Below the pieces are notes generated by a model. It saw nothing but the letters and a program-made list of their open reading frames with translations. It did not search any database and was not told where the DNA came from. This document shows positions 40,813 through 43,506 of a DNA stretch of 43,506 nt, piece after piece. Origin of the DNA: an uncultured Verrucomicrobia subdivision 3 bacterium (GTDB lineage: Bacteria > Verrucomicrobiota > Verrucomicrobiia > Limisphaerales > UBA11358); NCBI GenBank assembly GCA_903884535.1, contig CAISEZ010000155.1, forward strand, positions 1-43,506, written 5' to 3'. The translations under genes were made by a program, and so were the position numbers. Numbering within the stretch: position 1 is the first letter of the stretch; each line of letters starts with the position of its first letter.

Positions 40813-41477
40813 TGCCCGTTTTTTGACAATTTGGTTTGTTCCAGCCGGCGCAGCCGGCGCTCGACCTTTTTGATTTCGCCGCACAACAGCTCTTCTGCGC
40901 CCCAGCCCCGGCTTTGCGCGAACTCCGCCAGCGCAAAAAGCTCCTGCGCCAACTGCGTTTTGGTCAGTTTTTTTGCGGGTTTTTTGCCGGCGAACAGGTT
41001 GGCCTTACGCGCCTTCTTCGACAGTTTTTCCACCCGCAGCAATGCCGGCAGATGTTTCGGAATGCCGTCCAGCACCGACTTTCGTTCCAAATGCGTGCCG
41101 TGCTTTTCCGCCTTTTTGATTTTTTCCCAGTTCGCCCAGACCTCGTCCACGTCTTTGACTTTGGTCGCGGCAAAAACGTGGGGATGGCGGCGGATAAGTT
41201 TGTCCACCAGATGCCGCGTCACTTTTTCAAAATCAAACGCGCCGCGCTCGTTCGCCAATTGGCAGTGAAAAACCACCTGCAACAAAAGGTCACCCAGTTC
41301 CTCGGTCATCTCGATGTCATCGCGCGCCTCGATGGCGTCAATCAGTTCATACACCTCCTCAATCGCGTGCCGGCGCAGCGTGAGATGCGACTGCTCGCGG
41401 TCCCACGGACAGCCCGTGGGCGAACGCAGCTTCGCCATGACTTTGAGCAAATCCTCAATGGCCGAACTTTTTTTCAT
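40809..41477 (-). CDS. mazG: Nucleoside triphosphate pyrophosphohydrolase MazG
   Basis: 222 residues. MazG motifs: LRSPTGCPWDREQSHLTLRRHAIEEVYEL, then EELGDLLLQVVFHCQLA, the EExxE-ExxD metal-binding pattern, and later RRHPHVFA and VWANWEKIKK. It converts NTPs to NMP and PPi and removes abnormal nucleotides or lowers ppGpp-related pools. Slightly shorter than E. coli MazG (263). Starts 4 bases after proB ends; a basic C-terminal region follows. Confidence 0.93.
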   Translation of the reverse strand: MKKSSAIEDLLKVMAKLRSPTGCPWDREQSHLTLRRHAIEEVYELIDAIEARDDIEMTEELGDLLLQVVFHCQLANERGAFDFEKVTRHLVDKLIRRHPHVFAATKVKDVDEVWANWEKIKKAEKHGTHLERKSVLDGIPKHLPALLRVEKLSKKARKANLFAGKKPAKKLTKTQLAQELFALAEFAQSRGWGAEELLCGEIKKVERRLRRLEQTKLSKNGH

Positions 41478-41481
41478 GCAA

Positions 41482-42558
41482 TTACAAAATCACCAAATCG
41501 TCGCGATGCACCAGTTCCACGCGCGCCAGTTTTTTGGCGCGGATTTCTTCGGCGGAAAATTTCGCTATGCCGCGCGCGAATTCCATGCCGTCCAGATCGC
41601 AGATCCGCACGACATCGTCCGCGCTGAAATTTCCCTCGCAGCGCGCCACGCCGGGTGGCAGCAGGCTTTTGCCGGATTCGCGCAACGCTTTTTTTGCGCC
41701 GTCGTCCACAACGAGCATGCCTTTGGGATGATGAAAAAAGGCGATCCAGCGTTTGCGGCCTTGCAGCTTCGTCGGCTGCGGCACGAACAAAGTGCCTTCG
41801 TCTTCGCCGCCGATAATTTTGGCGAGCGTGTCCTGATTCCGGCCCGACGCGATGACCAGCGGGATGCCGGAGCGCACGACAATTTTGGCCGCCTCGACTT
41901 TCGACTTCATGCCGCCGACGGCCGTGGCGCTGGTCGTGCCGCCGGCCATGCTTTCAATCGCCGCATCAATTTGTTCGATGACGGAAATCGTTTTGGCATT
42001 CGCCGCGCCGAAATTTTCGATAACGCCGTCCACCGTCGTCAAAATCACCAGCAAATCCGCAGGCAGCAGTGACGCGACGAGCGCGGACAACTTGTCGTTG
42101 TCGCCGAATTTGATTTCCGTGAACGACACCGCGTCGTTTTCATTGATGATCGGCACCACACCGCGATTCAGCAAAGTGACCAGCGTGTTGCGCGCATTCA
42201 GATGCCGTTCATGATGCTCCAAATCTTCGTGCGTCAGCAAAACCTGCGCGACGACGAGGCCGTGCGCGGCAAAAAGTTTGTCATAAACCGCCATGAGCCG
42301 CGACTGGCCGACGGCGGCGCACGCCTGTTTTTCCGCGAGATCCGTGGGCCGCGTTTCATAACCGAGCGCGCCCATGCCCGCGCCAACCGCGCCGCTGGTG
42401 ACGACCACGATTTCGCGTCCGGCCTTGCGCTGCGCGGCCATCTGCGCGACGAGCTGTTCGAGCTGCGCCGGATCGATCAGCTTCCGGCTGTCGGTGAGGA
42501 CGCCGGTGCCGAGTTTCACGACGAGGCGGCTGGCGGATTTGAGCGGGGCGCGATGCAC
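41482..42558 (-). CDS. proB: Glutamate 5-kinase
   Basis: 358 residues: an amino-acid-kinase domain (LVVKLGTGVLTD, VVTSGAVGAGMGALGY, NENDAVSF, FGDNDKLSALVASLL, VGGMKSKVEAAKI) and a C-terminal PUA domain (~275-358). It phosphorylates glutamate in the first step of proline synthesis. proA is not adjacent; mazG follows within 4 bases. Normal length and complete motifs. Confidence 0.95.
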   Translation of the reverse strand: MHRAPLKSASRLVVKLGTGVLTDSRKLIDPAQLEQLVAQMAAQRKAGREIVVVTSGAVGAGMGALGYETRPTDLAEKQACAAVGQSRLMAVYDKLFAAHGLVVAQVLLTHEDLEHHERHLNARNTLVTLLNRGVVPIINENDAVSFTEIKFGDNDKLSALVASLLPADLLVILTTVDGVIENFGAANAKTISVIEQIDAAIESMAGGTTSATAVGGMKSKVEAAKIVVRSGIPLVIASGRNQDTLAKIIGGEDEGTLFVPQPTKLQGRKRWIAFFHHPKGMLVVDDGAKKALRESGKSLLPPGVARCEGNFSADDVVRICDLDGMEFARGIAKFSAEEIRAKKLARVELVHRDDLVIL

Positions 42559-42601
42559 CGGGGAAAATTAAGAAAAATCGCGCCGACGAAGAAGTCTAAA
42601 C

Positions 42602-43276
42602 TTATTTGAATCCCGCGCCGGGCACGACCAGTTGCCCGAAAAAATCGCCGCTGCGCAGCGCCACCAGCACGGCCAGCCCGGCCAGGTCGGCGGGCGATTG
42701 CACATTTTTAATGACCTGATTCTCGATGCCGATTTTCTGTTCGCGGTTATTCTGCGGACTTTTCAAATCAATATATTTTGCCGTGCCGACGGAGACATTC
42801 AGCACGTCAATAGACTTGAATTGAAACCCAGTGCGTTTCTTGAATTCCGCCAGCACCGCGCCGCCGGATTTTTTGTCCGTCACTGGCGCGGTGACGCCGA
42901 GCGAAAAAATATTCGTCTGGCCGGCCTCGTTTTTCACGATGTCGAGTTCGCCGAGATTGAAGCGCATCAGCGTGAGATGAATTTTATGTTCCGCCAGCGC
43001 GAGGCGGTCGTATTCCACGTGAATTTCCGGGATGTTGAGAAACGGTGTGCCGCCAAAATCCGGCGAATTGTAGAGCTTGAGATTCTGGATGCTCACCACC
43101 GGCTCGGTCAGGCCGAAATGAACCGTGCCGATCTCCGCGTCCATGCCGGTCTGCGCGCGGATGCGATTTTCCATGACCACGCGGAGCATGGTGTCCAGCG
43201 ACAGGAAAAAAATCACCGCCAGCACGCTGACCAGCAGCACCAGCCGGAAAACCCATTTGAAAACAAACTTGATCAC
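42602..43276 (-). CDS. AsmA-like membrane-anchored protein
   Basis: 224 residues with one N-terminal membrane helix (FRLVLLVSVLAVIFFLSLD), then TGMDAEIGTVHFGLTEPVVSIQNLKLYNSPDFGG, the repetitive beta pattern of AsmA-type proteins (strand, 'NLKLYNPxxFxG'). Later IHVEYDRLALAEHKIHLTLMRFNLGELDIVKNEAG continues it. AsmA-like proteins form periplasmic beta grooves that carry lipids between membranes; this one is short, perhaps an N-terminal-type module. The C-terminal end (VALRSGDFFGQLVVPGAGFK) looks helical. First gene upstream of proB, gap 43 bases. Confidence 0.8.
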   Translation of the reverse strand: MIKFVFKWVFRLVLLVSVLAVIFFLSLDTMLRVVMENRIRAQTGMDAEIGTVHFGLTEPVVSIQNLKLYNSPDFGGTPFLNIPEIHVEYDRLALAEHKIHLTLMRFNLGELDIVKNEAGQTNIFSLGVTAPVTDKKSGGAVLAEFKKRTGFQFKSIDVLNVSVGTAKYIDLKSPQNNREQKIGIENQVIKNVQSPADLAGLAVLVALRSGDFFGQLVVPGAGFK

Positions 43277-43365
43277 AATAACCGGTTAATACTACCGAAT
43301 TTCACGCCGAAAGTCACTCTGCGGAATGGTGTTTTTCAGGAGGGATGCGCAACGCGCGACAAAAC

Positions 43366-43419
43366 TGGAGCCAGCGAGTGGGATTGAACCACCGACCTAC
43401 GGTTTACGAACCCGTAAAC
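43366..43419 (-). other. 3' half of tRNA-Thr(CGT) forming a putative integration (att) site
   Basis: Read on the minus strand, positions 43410-43366 give anticodon loop TTCGTAA (anticodon CGT, Thr), the 3' anticodon stem ACCGT, variable loop AGGTC, T-arm GGTGG TTCAATC CCACT, acceptor strand CGCTGGC, T and an encoded CCA. The 5' half (acceptor GCCAGCG, D-arm) is absent. The anticodon arm is instead rebuilt as GTTTACG, AACC, CGTAAAC (43402-43419), a perfect 7-base inverted repeat with a 4-base centre, as in the core of a tyrosine-recombinase attachment site. tRNA 3' halves of this kind are left at the far end of integrated elements. Confidence 0.7.
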
Positions 43420-43506
43420 AGGTTTTGAGATGCGTGACTCTGAAGTGTTGCAACACATTGTAATTATGTTTGTTACACGTTTATTTTTGATATAAATTAG
43501 GATGCG
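43420..43506. other. AT-rich DNA beyond the att site
   Basis: After the tRNA fragment the composition drops sharply to AT-rich, with the perfect 12-base palindrome GTGTTGCAACAC at 43445-43456 and near repeats such as TGTTACAC. No ORF is visible before the window ends. This fits the arm region of an integrated element next to its integrase. Confidence 0.5.

Noticed and set aside
43366-43506. A complete tRNA-Thr at the right end
   Set aside because: The acceptor 5' strand and D-arm are not found upstream of the anticodon arm; only the 3' half is present.

Overview
The window looks like a chromosomal segment of a free-living, Gram-negative bacterium, most likely a member of Verrucomicrobiota in the Pedosphaera/Limisphaera-like group. 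This assignment is an inference. It rests on the pilin-like protein ending in an H-X9-DG-type segment, the degenerate SGNH proteins, the GC-rich proline/alanine-heavy coding style, the intergenic palindromes, and a gram-negative envelope gene set (BamD-like, LptE-like, FadL-like, MreBCD/PBP2/RodA). No rRNA, intact tRNA or CRISPR array was found.

Layout. 1-591: 3' part of a pilin-like secreted protein. 648-2415 (minus): three tightly coupled genes, a receiver-PATAN regulator and two small proteins. 2659-6774 (plus): a polarity/motility-type operon with a large Roadblock protein that has an internal duplication, an MglA-like GTPase, a second Roadblock protein and a PilT-like ATPase. 6868-9369: a zinc-ribbon protein, BamD-like and LptE-like envelope proteins and a small secreted protein, closed by a strong terminator. 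9419-11872: a non-RD Ser/Thr kinase, a promoter/small-ORF/terminator unit that may be a small RNA or leader, a hypothetical protein and a single-domain response regulator. 12047-19711: the cell-shape operon mreB-mreC-mreD-mrdA-rodA-rng. 19877-24410 (minus): MFS transporter, NUDIX hydrolase and a two-subunit 2-oxoacid:ferredoxin oxidoreductase. 24696-25489: two small proteins.

25494-30940 (minus) is the most interesting region. A FadL-type outer-membrane protein, a PhcB-like SAM methyltransferase with an N-terminal PilZ-like segment, a six-helix membrane histidine kinase and a receiver protein with a histidine-kinase-like output lie in one tight operon. The order methyltransferase, sensor kinase, receiver-kinase is that of phcB-phcS-phcR, the Ralstonia quorum-sensing locus for hydroxy-fatty-acid methyl esters. 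The added FadL gene offers a route for a long-chain lipid signal through the outer membrane. A degenerate SGNH protein is transcribed divergently from it.

32208-38813: DAHP synthase, an unrecognised 474-residue protein with two small partners, a leftover duplicate of its 3' end, an AT-richer lipoprotein, an orphan ABC ATPase with a TPR protein, a dienelactone-hydrolase-like protein and RsmD. 38839-43276 (minus): housekeeping genes obg, rpmA, rplU, mazG, proB and an AsmA-like membrane protein. The right edge (43366-43419) holds the 3' half of a tRNA-Thr(CGT) whose anticodon arm is rebuilt into a perfect inverted repeat, followed by AT-rich DNA. This looks like the attachment site of an integrated element that lies beyond the window.
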